Source of the DNA: Minwuiaceae bacterium
GTDB taxonomy: Bacteria; Pseudomonadota; Alphaproteobacteria; Minwuiales; Minwuiaceae
Reading direction: 5' to 3'
Assembly: GCA_028278525.1 (NCBI GenBank)
Contig: JANQEE010000011.1
Coordinates: 310,001 to 374,000 of the forward strand
DNA: 64,000 nucleotides
Shown here one piece after another: positions 26,929 through 35,000 of the stretch. The notes under the pieces are model-generated. The model saw only the letters and a program-made list of their open reading frames with translations. It was not told where the DNA came from and did not search any database. The translations under genes were made by a program, and so were the position numbers. Positions within the stretch are counted from its first letter, which is position 1. Each line of letters starts with the position of its first letter.

Positions 26929-27387
26929 ATGAGGCAGGACGAGCGCAAAGTCATACCGTTTCCGGTCGAGCGGATGCGGCCCAACACGGGCGTGCAGCCG
27001 GCCCCGGCCGATCAGGAGACGCGGATGCTGTTCGCGGCCTCCGCCAGCGCCGCGGCGAGCGAAACGGTGGTCGACATGGTCGCCCGTACCGCGCCGGCGC
27101 CGAGCGACGACGAAGGCTATTCCATGGCCGTCAATGTCGGCATCCTGTGGGGTGCGATCCTCGGTATCGCGGAACGGCACGGCCAGGTGCCGGCGGTGTT
27201 CGCCCTGGAGCACCTGATCGACAAGCTGCGCAGCGACCCGGACCGGTTTCTGACCAAGCAGCAGGAAGAATTCGCCGCGGCCGAAGAGGCGCGCTGCCAT
27301 GTCGCCAACGTGCTCGGCGCGCTGATGGTCGAGTCCCATCCGGGGCCCTATGTGACCAACGATGCCGACGTCGTGCAGGACGCCTGA
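26929..27387 (+). CDS. Hypothetical protein
   Basis: A 152-residue soluble protein not recognised as a family member. GGGAG lies seven bases before the ATG, and base use is typical for the region, so it is very likely a real gene. The first ~55 residues are Ala/Pro-rich and probably disordered; residues about 60-135 look helical (NVGILWGAILGIAERHGQV, then FALEHLIDKLRSDPDRF and QEEFAAAEEARCHVANVL). It is divergent from hsp20 and shares the gap containing the FNR/FixK-type box. No role is assigned. Confidence 0.7.
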   Translation: MRQDERKVIPFPVERMRPNTGVQPAPADQETRMLFAASASAAASETVVDMVARTAPAPSDDEGYSMAVNVGILWGAILGIAERHGQVPAVFALEHLIDKLRSDPDRFLTKQQEEFAAAEEARCHVANVLGALMVESHPGPYVTNDADVVQDA

Positions 27388-27407
27388 GGCGCCCGAAACA
27401 GCAGTCC

Positions 27408-27593
27408 ATTAGCAGGCTCTTCGAGAAGGCAGCGGAGCGTTTGCCCATCCTTCGAGACGCGCCCCTTCGGGTCGCTCCTCAGGATAAGGTTGTCGTGGTT
27501 TCGATGAGTGAGCCCTCATGCTGAGGAGGCGCGAAGCGCCGTCTCGAAGCATCCAGGCTACAGCGCGATGGCCTTTTCAACAGCCTGTTAGCT
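27408..27593. repeat. Mosaic palindromic intergenic repeat (MITE-like)
   Basis: Nested inverted repeats. The outer arms (about 27408-27430 and 27571-27593) read roughly taRcaggct...aaggc and its complement. The inner arms (about 27445-27486 and 27513-27554) contain catccttcgagacg...gctcctcagga and its complement, each with its own gcgc-ttcg hairpin. This inner sequence type is a familiar intergenic repeat in alphaproteobacterial genomes. It separates the hypothetical gene from the convergent photolyase and may also end transcription. No transposase is present. Confidence 0.75.
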
Positions 27594-29042
27594 TCCTTCC
27601 TTGAGCGCCTGGAACGCGGCGAGCGCCCGTGCGCGGGCGGCCTTGTGGTCGACGATCGGCATTGGGTAGGTATCGCCAAGCCGCACGCCGGCATTTTCCA
27701 GAACATCCTTAGAAGCCGTCCACGGCTGGTGAATGACCCTCGCCGGCAATTTAGCCAGTTCCGGCACCCAGTAGCCGACATAGGTGCCGTCGGGGTCGAA
27801 TTTTTCGCCCTGCAGCATCGGATTGAAGATCCTGAAGTACGGCGCGGCGTCGGCGCCGCTGCCGGCGACCCATTGCCAACTCGCCGCGTTGTTGGCGAGG
27901 TCCGCGTCGACAAGGGTGTCCCAGAACCACGCCTCGCCTTCCTGCCAGGGGATCAGCAGATGCTTGACCAAAAACGAGGCGACGACCATGCGCACGCGGT
28001 TATGCATCCAGCCGGTATGCCAAAGTTGGCGCATGCCCGCGTCGACGAATGGATAGCCGGTGAGGCCCCGTTGCCAGGCTTTTAAAGCGGCCGTGTCGTC
28101 GCGCCACGGAAAGGCGGCGAAGTCCGGCCGGAACGGCTCGCTCGGCAGGTCCGGCGAGCGATGCAGCAGGTGATAGGAGAACTCGCGCCAGCCGACCTCC
28201 CGCAGGAACGCGTATACGCCGGACGCGACACCGGATGCCGCGTTGCCGGCGGCCGCGGCGCGGGCGATGTGCCAGACCTGGCGCGGCCCGATCTCGCCGA
28301 AATGAAGATGCGGCGACAGGCCGGATGTGGCGGGCCGGTCCGGGCGGTCGCGGTCCTCGCGGTAGGCGGCGACCGCCCCGTCGAGAAAACGATGCAGCCG
28401 GTCGTGCGCCGCCGCCTCGCCGGGTGTCCAGGTCTCGGCGATGCCCGTCGACCAGTCCGGCGCGGTCGGCAGCAAACGCCAATCCGCCAGATCGTCTCCG
28501 GCAGGCCAGGAAGCGGCCGGCTCGATGGCCTTCGGGGCGGGAAGCGGGGCCTTGGGCTCGGGCATGCCGAGGCAGGCCTTCCAGAACGGGGTGAAGACGC
28601 GATAGGCCTTGCCGGCCTGTTCGACCACGGCTTCCGGCTCGAACAGCAGGCCGCCGCCGAAGCGGCGGCAGGCGACACCCGTCCTGCCGAGCGCTTCGGA
28701 AAGATCCGTTTCCAGTTTTGTGGCGTGCGGCTCGTAACAGCGGGAAAAGTGGATCGCCCGTGCGCCGGTTTCCTCGGCAAGCGCGGTCAGCACCTCCAAA
28801 GTCGGTCCGCGGCGCAGCAACAGATCGGCGCCGCACGCCACCAGATCTCGTTTAAGCGCCGTCAGGCTGTGATGTAGCCACCAACGGCTGGCACCGCCTG
28901 GGGCCCAGCGGCCGGGCGTTGCGTCGTCCAGCACGTAGACGGGGATGATCGGCGCGCCGGACTCGACCGCGGCGGTCAGCGCCGGGTTGTCGGCGAGGCG
29001 CAGGTCCTGTCGGAACCAGACGATCAAGGGCTGAGCTGTCAT
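27588..29042 (-). CDS. phrB: Deoxyribodipyrimidine photolyase
   Basis: A 484-residue class I CPD photolyase/cryptochrome-family protein. The N-terminal antenna domain starts PLIVWFRQDLRLADNPAL. The FAD-binding half shows WREFSYHLLH, the GLTGYPFVDAGMRQLW stretch, then WMHNRVRMVVASFLVKHL and the closing SWQWVAGSGADAAPYFRIF. It repairs UV-induced cyclobutane dimers with blue-light energy. I place the start at MTAQPLIVWF; a longer frame would add 48 residues with no family match. It is divergent from the response-regulator cyclase, with a 10-bp inverted repeat between the two starts. Confidence 0.95.
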   Translation of the reverse strand: MTAQPLIVWFRQDLRLADNPALTAAVESGAPIIPVYVLDDATPGRWAPGGASRWWLHHSLTALKRDLVACGADLLLRRGPTLEVLTALAEETGARAIHFSRCYEPHATKLETDLSEALGRTGVACRRFGGGLLFEPEAVVEQAGKAYRVFTPFWKACLGMPEPKAPLPAPKAIEPAASWPAGDDLADWRLLPTAPDWSTGIAETWTPGEAAAHDRLHRFLDGAVAAYREDRDRPDRPATSGLSPHLHFGEIGPRQVWHIARAAAAGNAASGVASGVYAFLREVGWREFSYHLLHRSPDLPSEPFRPDFAAFPWRDDTAALKAWQRGLTGYPFVDAGMRQLWHTGWMHNRVRMVVASFLVKHLLIPWQEGEAWFWDTLVDADLANNAASWQWVAGSGADAAPYFRIFNPMLQGEKFDPDGTYVGYWVPELAKLPARVIHQPWTASKDVLENAGVRLGDTYPMPIVDHKAARARALAAFQALKEGS

Positions 29043-29064
29043 TACTTTTCGGGAATATTCTTGG

Positions 29065-29099
29065 CGGAACGGTCTAGCGCAAAGATATGGACCGTTCCG
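29065..29099. promoter_or_regulatory. 10-bp perfect inverted repeat in the phrB / cyclase divergent region
   Basis: CGGAACGGTC (29065-29074) and GACCGTTCCG (29090-29099) are perfect complements around a 15-base spacer. They lie in the 148-base gap between the divergent photolyase and cyclase genes. The position suggests an operator read by a dimeric regulator acting on both genes. No such regulator gene is adjacent. Confidence 0.5.
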
Positions 29100-29190
29100 G
29101 CGCCGAGGCAAATTGTGCGAAAGGCCACGAAAACCGCCCGGGAAGAGTAGTATGCGATAGTCGGCCGGACTACATTTGTCGGTCAAACCA

Positions 29191-30255
29191 ATGTTCCAGA
29201 AAGAGCCCGTGACCTATACCGAACCAGCCCTTCTGGTCGTCGACGACAACGAAGACAACCGGTATACGCTGACCCGCCGGCTGCGCCGTCAGGGCTGGTC
29301 CAACCTGTCCGAGGCGGAGAACGGCGAGCGGGCGCTGGAGATGCTGAAACAGCGGCGCTTCGACCTGGTGCTGCTGGACGTGATGATGCCGGTGATGAAC
29401 GGCTACGAGACGCTGGAACGCATCAAGGTCGATCCGGAGCTGCGCGAAATCCCGGTGATCATGATCTCCGCCGTCGACGACATGGACAGCGTCGTCAAAT
29501 GCATCGAGCTCGGCGCCGAGGACTACCTGCCGAAACCGTTCAACGCAGTGCTGCTGAAGGCGCGGGTATCCGCCTGCCTGGACAAGAAGCGGATGCGCGA
29601 CCAGGAGATGATCTATCGCGCGGAGCTGGAGCAGGAGCGCAACCGCGCCGACGGCCTGCTGCATGCGATCCTGCCGCGGGCCGCGGTCGACGAACTGAAG
29701 GCGACCAATTCGGTTACGCCGCGGCGGTTCGACGACGTGGCGGTGCTGTTCTGCGACATCGTCGGCTTCACCGCGTTCTGCAACCGCCATCCGCCGGAAT
29801 CGGTGATCGGGCATCTGCAGGACTGGGTGACCGTGTCGGAAGAGATCGTGCACGGCCACGGCCTGGAGAAAATCAAGACCATCGGCGATGCGTTCATGGC
29901 GACCGCGGATCTATTGCAGCCGGTCGAGGACGCGGCGCTGACCAGCGTGCGCTGCGGGCTGGAGATGGCGGCGGCCGCGCGGAACCTGGAAGCGGGCTGG
30001 GAGGTTCGCGTCGGCATCCATTGCGGGCCGGTGGTCGCGGGCGTGATCGGCAACCGCCAGTTCCTGTTCGACCTGTGGGGCGATACGGTCAACATAGCGG
30101 CGCGGGTGTCGGGCAAGGCCGAGCCGGGATCGGTGGTGGTGAGCCCGGAAATCTGGCGCGAGATCGAGGCCTTGTGCGAAGGCCGGTCGATCGGCATGAC
30201 GGACCTCAAAGGCAAGGGCAGCGTCGAATTGTTCGAGTGCAGCGACATCTCGTGA
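29191..30255 (+). CDS. Response regulator fused to class III adenylate cyclase
   Basis: A 354-residue two-domain protein. The receiver domain (residues about 14-130) has the acidic pocket VVDDNEDN, phospho-acceptor Asp63 in LLDVMMP and the conserved Lys115 in LPKPF. The cyclase domain (about 160-345) has both metal aspartates (LFCDIVGFTAF and TIGDAFMAT), the adenine-selecting Lys (EKIKTIGD) and Asp (FDLWGDTVN), and the catalytic Asn/Arg in VNIAARV. It should therefore make cAMP under phosphorelay control. A TTG five codons earlier is possible; no Shine-Dalgarno decides between them. No histidine kinase is adjacent. Its stop overlaps the aroE-like start. Confidence 0.93.
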   Translation: MFQKEPVTYTEPALLVVDDNEDNRYTLTRRLRRQGWSNLSEAENGERALEMLKQRRFDLVLLDVMMPVMNGYETLERIKVDPELREIPVIMISAVDDMDSVVKCIELGAEDYLPKPFNAVLLKARVSACLDKKRMRDQEMIYRAELEQERNRADGLLHAILPRAAVDELKATNSVTPRRFDDVAVLFCDIVGFTAFCNRHPPESVIGHLQDWVTVSEEIVHGHGLEKIKTIGDAFMATADLLQPVEDAALTSVRCGLEMAAAARNLEAGWEVRVGIHCGPVVAGVIGNRQFLFDLWGDTVNIAARVSGKAEPGSVVVSPEIWREIEALCEGRSIGMTDLKGKGSVELFECSDIS

Positions 30256-31073
30256 GCGGCCTGGTCGCCGGCCCGACCCGCCTGTACGGAATCATCGGCG
30301 ACCCGATCGCGCAGGTGCGTTCGCCGGCCGTGTTCAATGCCGCCTTCCGGCAGAGCGGGTTCGACGCCGTACTGGTACCCCTGCACGTGCCGCGCGACGG
30401 CTTCGCGGACACGATGCGCGGCCTGATGCGGCTCGGCAACCTGGATGGTTTCATGATCACCATCCCTCACAAGCAGGCCACGATGGCGCTGGTCGACGAG
30501 ATCCGCCCAAGGGCCCGGCGCGTCGGTGCGATCAACGCGGTGCGGCGCGAGCCGGACGGCCGCTGGACCGCCGATATGTTCGACGGACTGGGCTTTGTGC
30601 TGGGCCTGGAGAAGAGCGGACACAAGCTTGCCGGCCGGCGCGTGTTGCTGGTCGGCGCGGGCGGCGCCGGCAGCGCGATTGCCGATGCCGTCGCGGAGGC
30701 CGGAGCGGCGGCGATGACGATCTTCGACCTGGACCGCGCCAAGGCCGAGCGCCTGGCCTCGGCAATTGCCGAGGCCTATCCCGGCGTCGCCGCGGATTGT
30801 GCCGATGCACCGGAGCCGGCGGGCCATGACCTGGTGGTCAATGCGACGCCGATGGGCATGCGGCCGGGCGATCCTCTGCCGGTTCCGCCCGAGCATCTGA
30901 CGGCAGACATGCTGGTCGCCGACGTGATCACGAAACCGGAAGTCTCGCCGCTGCTGGAGGCGGCGCGGGCGAAGGGCTGCGTGACGCAAATCGGGCGGCT
31001 GATGGCCGAGGGGCAGTCGGCCGCCGTCGCCGACTTCTTCGGCCTGACGCTGGATTGGTCCGGCGTAACCTGA
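30252..31073 (+). CDS. Shikimate dehydrogenase family protein (AroE paralogue)
   Basis: A 273-residue AroE-fold protein starting at a GTG that overlaps the cyclase stop (GTGA). The catalytic Lys is present in TIPHK and the Asp in DMFDGLGF; the NADP fold follows as VLLVGAGGAGSAIADAV. Two differences from housekeeping AroE are seen: the SPxxHN substrate motif reads SPAVFN (His replaced by Phe), and NTDG reads MFDG. It therefore may act on quinate or another shikimate-like acid, and a separate aroE is probable elsewhere. The coupling to a cyclase is unusual. Confidence 0.85.
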   Translation: MSGLVAGPTRLYGIIGDPIAQVRSPAVFNAAFRQSGFDAVLVPLHVPRDGFADTMRGLMRLGNLDGFMITIPHKQATMALVDEIRPRARRVGAINAVRREPDGRWTADMFDGLGFVLGLEKSGHKLAGRRVLLVGAGGAGSAIADAVAEAGAAAMTIFDLDRAKAERLASAIAEAYPGVAADCADAPEPAGHDLVVNATPMGMRPGDPLPVPPEHLTADMLVADVITKPEVSPLLEAARAKGCVTQIGRLMAEGQSAAVADFFGLTLDWSGVT

Positions 31074-31092
31074 TCCAACGCCGCGCAGGCCG

Positions 31093-31512
31093 TCAGCCGC
31101 CGGCGATGCGGTAGAAGTTGCGCATGAAGATCAGAATATCGCGCGGCGCTTCCGGCGGTATCCTCTCGTCCAGGCGCTGCCGGCTCAGGTCGAACACGCC
31201 GCGCGCTTCTTCGTCGCCGGCTTCGAAGCGGCGGAAACCCATCGTCCAGCCGTCGAAACTCCGGTCGTCGATATCGCCCTGGGTAAGCGTGACGATGCCG
31301 CTATGGCGGTCGTCGTAGGAAATGCTCTCGAAGATCCGGAGCACATCCTCCCTGGCGCCTTCCAGCACCTGCAGGAAGCTGCCGCTCAAATACAGCAGCA
31401 TGCCGGTAACGTTGGCTACTTCGTTGTTCCGGCGCGCGGTTTCGAGAATGGCCGACAGGTCGTCTTCGTTAAGGTCACGGGTCGCGGAACTGACATACAG
31501 TAGGTGATACAT
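31093..31512 (-). CDS. BLUF-domain blue-light sensor
   Basis: A 139-residue single-domain BLUF protein. The flavin-switch residues are visible: the Tyr in HLLYVSSATRDL (about residue 6), the Asn of NNEVANVTGMLLYL, the Gln of SFLQVLEG and the Trp-Thr-Met of DGWTMGFRRF. It binds FAD and rearranges hydrogen bonds under blue light. The C-terminal ~45 residues form the cap helices; there is no output domain, so it must signal through a partner. It is convergent with the aroE/cyclase pair and lies 2 kb from photolyase. Confidence 0.93.
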   Translation of the reverse strand: MYHLLYVSSATRDLNEDDLSAILETARRNNEVANVTGMLLYLSGSFLQVLEGAREDVLRIFESISYDDRHSGIVTLTQGDIDDRSFDGWTMGFRRFEAGDEEARGVFDLSRQRLDERIPPEAPRDILIFMRNFYRIAGG

Positions 31513-31566
31513 ATCAAGAACCGATTCGCTTGATCTGTTCAGCCCCCCCTAACTGAAAGTAATAAA

Positions 31567-32931
31567 CTATTTTCCTGAATTTTTGTTGATTAATTCACTA
31601 AGCAATCTGTCGACCATCTCGCCGGCCAGGCCGACATAGTTCGCCGGGTCGATCAGAGCCGACAATCTGGTGCGATCCAGATGCTTTGCAATGTCCGGTG
31701 TGTCGGCGAGGACGTCGAGGAAGGGCCTGCGGCCCGCGGCGGCGTTGCGGCAGGCGTCGTAAACCAGATCGTGCGCGTGCTGCCGGCCGATATGCGGCGC
31801 CAGCGCCATCATCACGGCCTCGGCGACGATCAGGCCGCCGGTCATGTCGAGGTTTTCGCGCATCCGGCCCGTGTCGACCTCCAGCCCCTGAAGCATGCCG
31901 AGCGCCTGACCGGCGGCGCCGGCGGTGAGGATGAACGCCTGTGGCACGGCCAGCCATTCCACATGCCAGGGGCCGGTCGCCCGGTCGTGATCGTGGGCCA
32001 TGGCGCCGAGCATGGCGGCGACCTGCTGGCGGACGTTCGCCGCGGCGGCGAGGATCAGTTCGCAGGAAATCGGGTTGCGCTTTTGCGGCATGGTGCTGGA
32101 CGCACCGCGGCCTTCGGCGAACGGCTCGAACGCCTCGCCCACCTCCGTCTGCATCATCAGCATCACGTCTGTCGCGATCTTGGCGAGCGAGCCGGTGACC
32201 AGCCCGAGAAAGCCGACGGCCTCGGCCAGGCCGTCGCGGGCGACGTGCCAGGTGATGTCCGGGCGGCCGAGGCCCAGTTCGTCCATCAGCGCGTCCTGGA
32301 CGGCGAGGCCGTCGTGGCCGAGCGATGCCAGGGTGCCGGCGGCGCCGGAGAACTGTCCGACCAGCACGCGGGGCTTCAGCTCCGCCAGGCGCCGGCGGTG
32401 CCGCTCGATGGATGAGAGCCAAACCGCGGCCTTGTAGCCGAACGTCGTCGGCAGCGCGTGCTGCAAGTGGGTCCGGGCCGCCATCGGCGTATCGCGGTAG
32501 CGCTTCGCCAAATCGGCGAGCGCGGCGGATAACGCCGTGAGGTCCGCGTCGACCAGGGCCAGGGCCTCGCGAAGCTGCAGGGCAAGCGCCGTGTCCATGA
32601 TGTCCTGGGTGGTCGCGCCCCAGTGACAATACTGGCCGAGGTCGCCGGGGCAGGCGGCCGCGAGTTGCTGGACCAGCGGCAGGATGGGATAGCCGACCCT
32701 GTCCGTGCCGGCCTTGAGGGCGGCCATGTCGATCGCGTCCGGCCGGGCGCCGGCCTCGATCGCCGCCGCCGCCTCGGCCGGGATGATGCCGAGCCGGCCC
32801 TGCACCCGGGCGAGCGCCGCCTCTATGGCCAGGTAGTGGCCGACCAGGGCGTCGTCGGCGAAGACCCGCCGCATGGCTTCGGTGCCGAACAGATCGCGGA
32901 AGATGTCGGACTCGATCGGTGTGCTTGCCAC
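31567..32931 (-). CDS. Fumarase/aspartase-superfamily lyase (PcaB / adenylosuccinate-lyase-like)
   Basis: A 454-residue enzyme of the fumarase II superfamily. The signature is GASSTMPQKRNPISCE (about residue 280), with the catalytic serine in the SS pair. Other conserved stretches are YCHWGATTQDIMDTALALQL and ARTHLQHALPTTFGYK. This pattern is closest to 3-carboxy-cis,cis-muconate cycloisomerase and its adenylosuccinate-lyase-like relatives. No other protocatechuate-pathway gene is nearby, so the substrate is left open. It is followed 54 bases downstream by the BLUF gene on the same strand. Confidence 0.85.
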   Translation of the reverse strand: MASTPIESDIFRDLFGTEAMRRVFADDALVGHYLAIEAALARVQGRLGIIPAEAAAAIEAGARPDAIDMAALKAGTDRVGYPILPLVQQLAAACPGDLGQYCHWGATTQDIMDTALALQLREALALVDADLTALSAALADLAKRYRDTPMAARTHLQHALPTTFGYKAAVWLSSIERHRRRLAELKPRVLVGQFSGAAGTLASLGHDGLAVQDALMDELGLGRPDITWHVARDGLAEAVGFLGLVTGSLAKIATDVMLMMQTEVGEAFEPFAEGRGASSTMPQKRNPISCELILAAAANVRQQVAAMLGAMAHDHDRATGPWHVEWLAVPQAFILTAGAAGQALGMLQGLEVDTGRMRENLDMTGGLIVAEAVMMALAPHIGRQHAHDLVYDACRNAAAGRRPFLDVLADTPDIAKHLDRTRLSALIDPANYVGLAGEMVDRLLSELINKNSGK

Positions 32932-33145
32932 GGCGGGGGTCCTCGGTCGGCCAGTTGTTTCGTCGCGGCCAGTCTAGCCTATCGGCGCAACTGTGGCCTG
33001 AGTCACAGACAGGTCGGCCATACTGGGGTCACATTTGGCTTTCAAGAGGATGGCCGTGGCAGCCCGGCGGTTGGCTTCCCGGACACCGCCGCGATAGATT
33101 GCGGAAAGCGCGGCGGACAACCGCGGAGGGGTTACGGCGTAAGCG

Positions 33146-33877
33146 ATGAGTATCTGGGGCAAGCTATTGGGCGGCGCGGCGGGGTTCGCGTTCGGCGGCC
33201 CGCTGGGCGCGATGTTCGGCGGCCTGGCCGGGCATGCGGTCGACCGCATTCGTGGCGAGGACACGAACGGCGCGCGCGACGGCACCAAGCAGATCGCCTT
33301 TACCATCGGCGTCATCGTCCTGGGCGCGAAGATGGCGAAGGCCGACGGCGTGGTGACCCGCGACGAGGTCGACGCCTTCCGCGACGTGTTCCACGTGCCC
33401 GAGGACGAGTTGAAGAACGTCGCCCGGGTGTTCGACATGGCCCGGCGGGATTCCGCCGGCTACGAGCCGTACGCGCGGCAGATCGCCCGGCTGTTCGACG
33501 ACAATCCGCAGGTGCTGGAAGACCTGCTGGCCGGGCTGATCCATATCGCCAAGGCGGACAACGTGATCCATCCGAATGAGTTGGACTACCTGCGCGGCGT
33601 CGCCGAGATCTTCGGTTTCGACGAAACCGGGTTCAACCGGATCCGGGCGATGTATCTGACGCCCAATCCCGAAGATCCCTATACCGTGCTTGGCTTGGCG
33701 CACGATGCGGACGACGCGCAGGTGAAAAGCCATTACCGCAACCTGATCCGCGAGAACCATCCCGACCGGGCGATGGCGCGCGGCCTGCCCGAAGAGTTCG
33801 TCGATCTGGCCAACGAGAAGATGGCGGCGATCAACGCGGCTTACGAACGGATCGCCAAGCAACGCGGATTGAACTGA
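33146..33877 (+). CDS. TerB-DnaJ (DjlA-like) co-chaperone
   Basis: A 243-residue protein. The N-terminus is a glycine-rich hydrophobic segment (LLGGAAGFAFGGPLGAMFGG) that could associate with the membrane. A TerB domain follows (about residues 50-155: IGVIVLGAKMAKADGVVT and its repeat LIHIAKADNVIHPNEL, each with acidic metal-like sites). The C-terminal J domain begins DPYTVLGLAHDADD and has the invariant HPD in RENHPDRAM, so it should stimulate a DnaK-type chaperone. This is the DjlA layout. The amidase gene follows 23 bases downstream. Confidence 0.9.
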   Translation: MSIWGKLLGGAAGFAFGGPLGAMFGGLAGHAVDRIRGEDTNGARDGTKQIAFTIGVIVLGAKMAKADGVVTRDEVDAFRDVFHVPEDELKNVARVFDMARRDSAGYEPYARQIARLFDDNPQVLEDLLAGLIHIAKADNVIHPNELDYLRGVAEIFGFDETGFNRIRAMYLTPNPEDPYTVLGLAHDADDAQVKSHYRNLIRENHPDRAMARGLPEEFVDLANEKMAAINAAYERIAKQRGLN

Positions 33878-33900
33878 GGCGGGGCGGTCTTAGGCGCGAC

Positions 33901-34638
33901 ATGAACGACGAATTTCTGGCAGCGCCGTCACCGAACCACGACAGCCGGGGCGGGACCCCGATAGACCTGCTGCTGCTGCACTATACGGGCATGACGTCCG
34001 GCCAAGGCGCGCTGGACCGGCTGACCGACGCGGACGCCAAGGTCAGTGCGCACTACATGATCGAAGAGGACGGCCGGGTTTTCAGGCTGGTCGACGAAGA
34101 CCGGCGCGCCTGGCATGCGGGTGTCGCCTATTGGGCCGGCGCGACGGATATCAATGCTTGTTCGATTGGGATCGAGTTGGTCAATCCGGGCCATGAATTC
34201 GGATACCGGCCATTCCCCGAGCCGCAAATGCAGGCGTTGGAGGCGTTGGCGACCGATATTCTGTCGAGCCATTCCATTCCGCCGCACCGGGTGCTGGGCC
34301 ATTCGGATGTGGCGCCGGCGCGGAAGCAGGACCCGGGCGAGCTGTTCGACTGGGCCCGCCTGGCCGCCGCCGGGATCGGCTTATGGCCGGACGCGGATTT
34401 CGAGATTTCGCCGAATGCGCCCGATCTCAGCCCCGGCGCGCAGGGTGGCGCGGTCACCGAACTGCAAATCGCCCTCGACCGGTTCGGGTACGAGGTACAG
34501 GGCACCGGCGTCTTCGACCCCGGGACGGAGGCGGCGGTGACGGCCTTTCAGCGTCACTTTCGCCCGTCCCGGGTCGATGGCGTTGCCGACGGCGAGACCG
34601 CCAGCCTCCTGCTGCACTTAATTGACCGGGTGCCCTGA
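33901..34638 (+). CDS. N-acetylmuramoyl-L-alanine amidase with peptidoglycan-binding domain
   Basis: A 245-residue Amidase_2 protein. Zinc ligands are suggested by the His in LLLLHYTGM and by the HSDVAPARKQDPG motif (His and Asp), with AHYMIEEDGRVFRLV and the RAWHAG stretch in between. The last ~65 residues are a PG_binding_1 domain (VTELQIALDRFGYEV...TEAAVTAFQRHFRP). No signal peptide is seen, so it is probably cytoplasmic and, like AmpD, may trim recycled muropeptides, although the binding domain is more typical of envelope AmiD. Probably co-transcribed with the DjlA-like gene. Confidence 0.9.
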   Translation: MNDEFLAAPSPNHDSRGGTPIDLLLLHYTGMTSGQGALDRLTDADAKVSAHYMIEEDGRVFRLVDEDRRAWHAGVAYWAGATDINACSIGIELVNPGHEFGYRPFPEPQMQALEALATDILSSHSIPPHRVLGHSDVAPARKQDPGELFDWARLAAAGIGLWPDADFEISPNAPDLSPGAQGGAVTELQIALDRFGYEVQGTGVFDPGTEAAVTAFQRHFRPSRVDGVADGETASLLLHLIDRVP

Positions 34639-34833
34639 CGCGTCTTTACCGCGGAACAGGCCGGCAAGTCCGCTGCGGAGGGCGTTGAACAGGTAAGCGG
34701 TGGCATGGGCCCGTTCCCGCCGTCCAAGCTCCACATAGTAGTAGTAATCGATTTCGCCCGTGGCGGTGCGCCGGTAGTCGTCAGCGTCGCTCCGGTTCAG
34801 CAGGTCGGCTGTCTCGATCTTTGAATACTGCAT
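34618..34833 (-). CDS. Small hypothetical protein
   Basis: A 71-residue protein whose ATG has GGAG eight bases upstream; a longer frame to 34869 lacks such a site. It holds a Tyr-rich stretch (EIDYYYYVELGRRER) and a C-terminal amphipathic helix (AHATAYLFNALRSGLAGLF). Its 3' end overlaps the end of the amidase gene by 21 bases in convergent orientation. The helical, basic layout recalls other short alphaproteobacterial proteins of unknown role, but I do not recognise the family. Confidence 0.6.
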   Translation of the reverse strand: MQYSKIETADLLNRSDADDYRRTATGEIDYYYYVELGRRERAHATAYLFNALRSGLAGLFRGKDASGHPVN

Positions 34834-34943
34834 TTCTGCCACTCCAATTTTGGGTTGCAGAATTTGCAACCCACCTATGCATGGGAACGCGCGTCATGAG
34901 GCGTTCGCTCCGGTTAGTTGTTATATGGCGAAGGGTTAGAGAT

Positions 34944-34973
34944 TTGACAAAAGACGATATTTCAAACTAAGAT
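34944..34973 (+). promoter_or_regulatory. Sigma-70 promoter of the LysR gene
   Basis: A perfect TTGACA at 34944-34949, an 18-base spacer and TAAGAT at 34968-34973, in locally AT-rich sequence 28 bases ahead of the ATG. Confidence 0.75.
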
Positions 34974-35000
34974 GAAAAATATTCAATCGACTGGTAGGCA

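Noticed and set aside
27408..27593. Possible insertion sequence
   Set aside because: Palindromic arms are present but there is no transposase frame and no clear target-site duplication; kept as an intergenic repeat only.
29066..29096. GGAAC...CGTT resembling an EcfG stress promoter
   Set aside because: The spacer is 22 bases instead of 16-17, and both elements are explained by the perfect inverted repeat.
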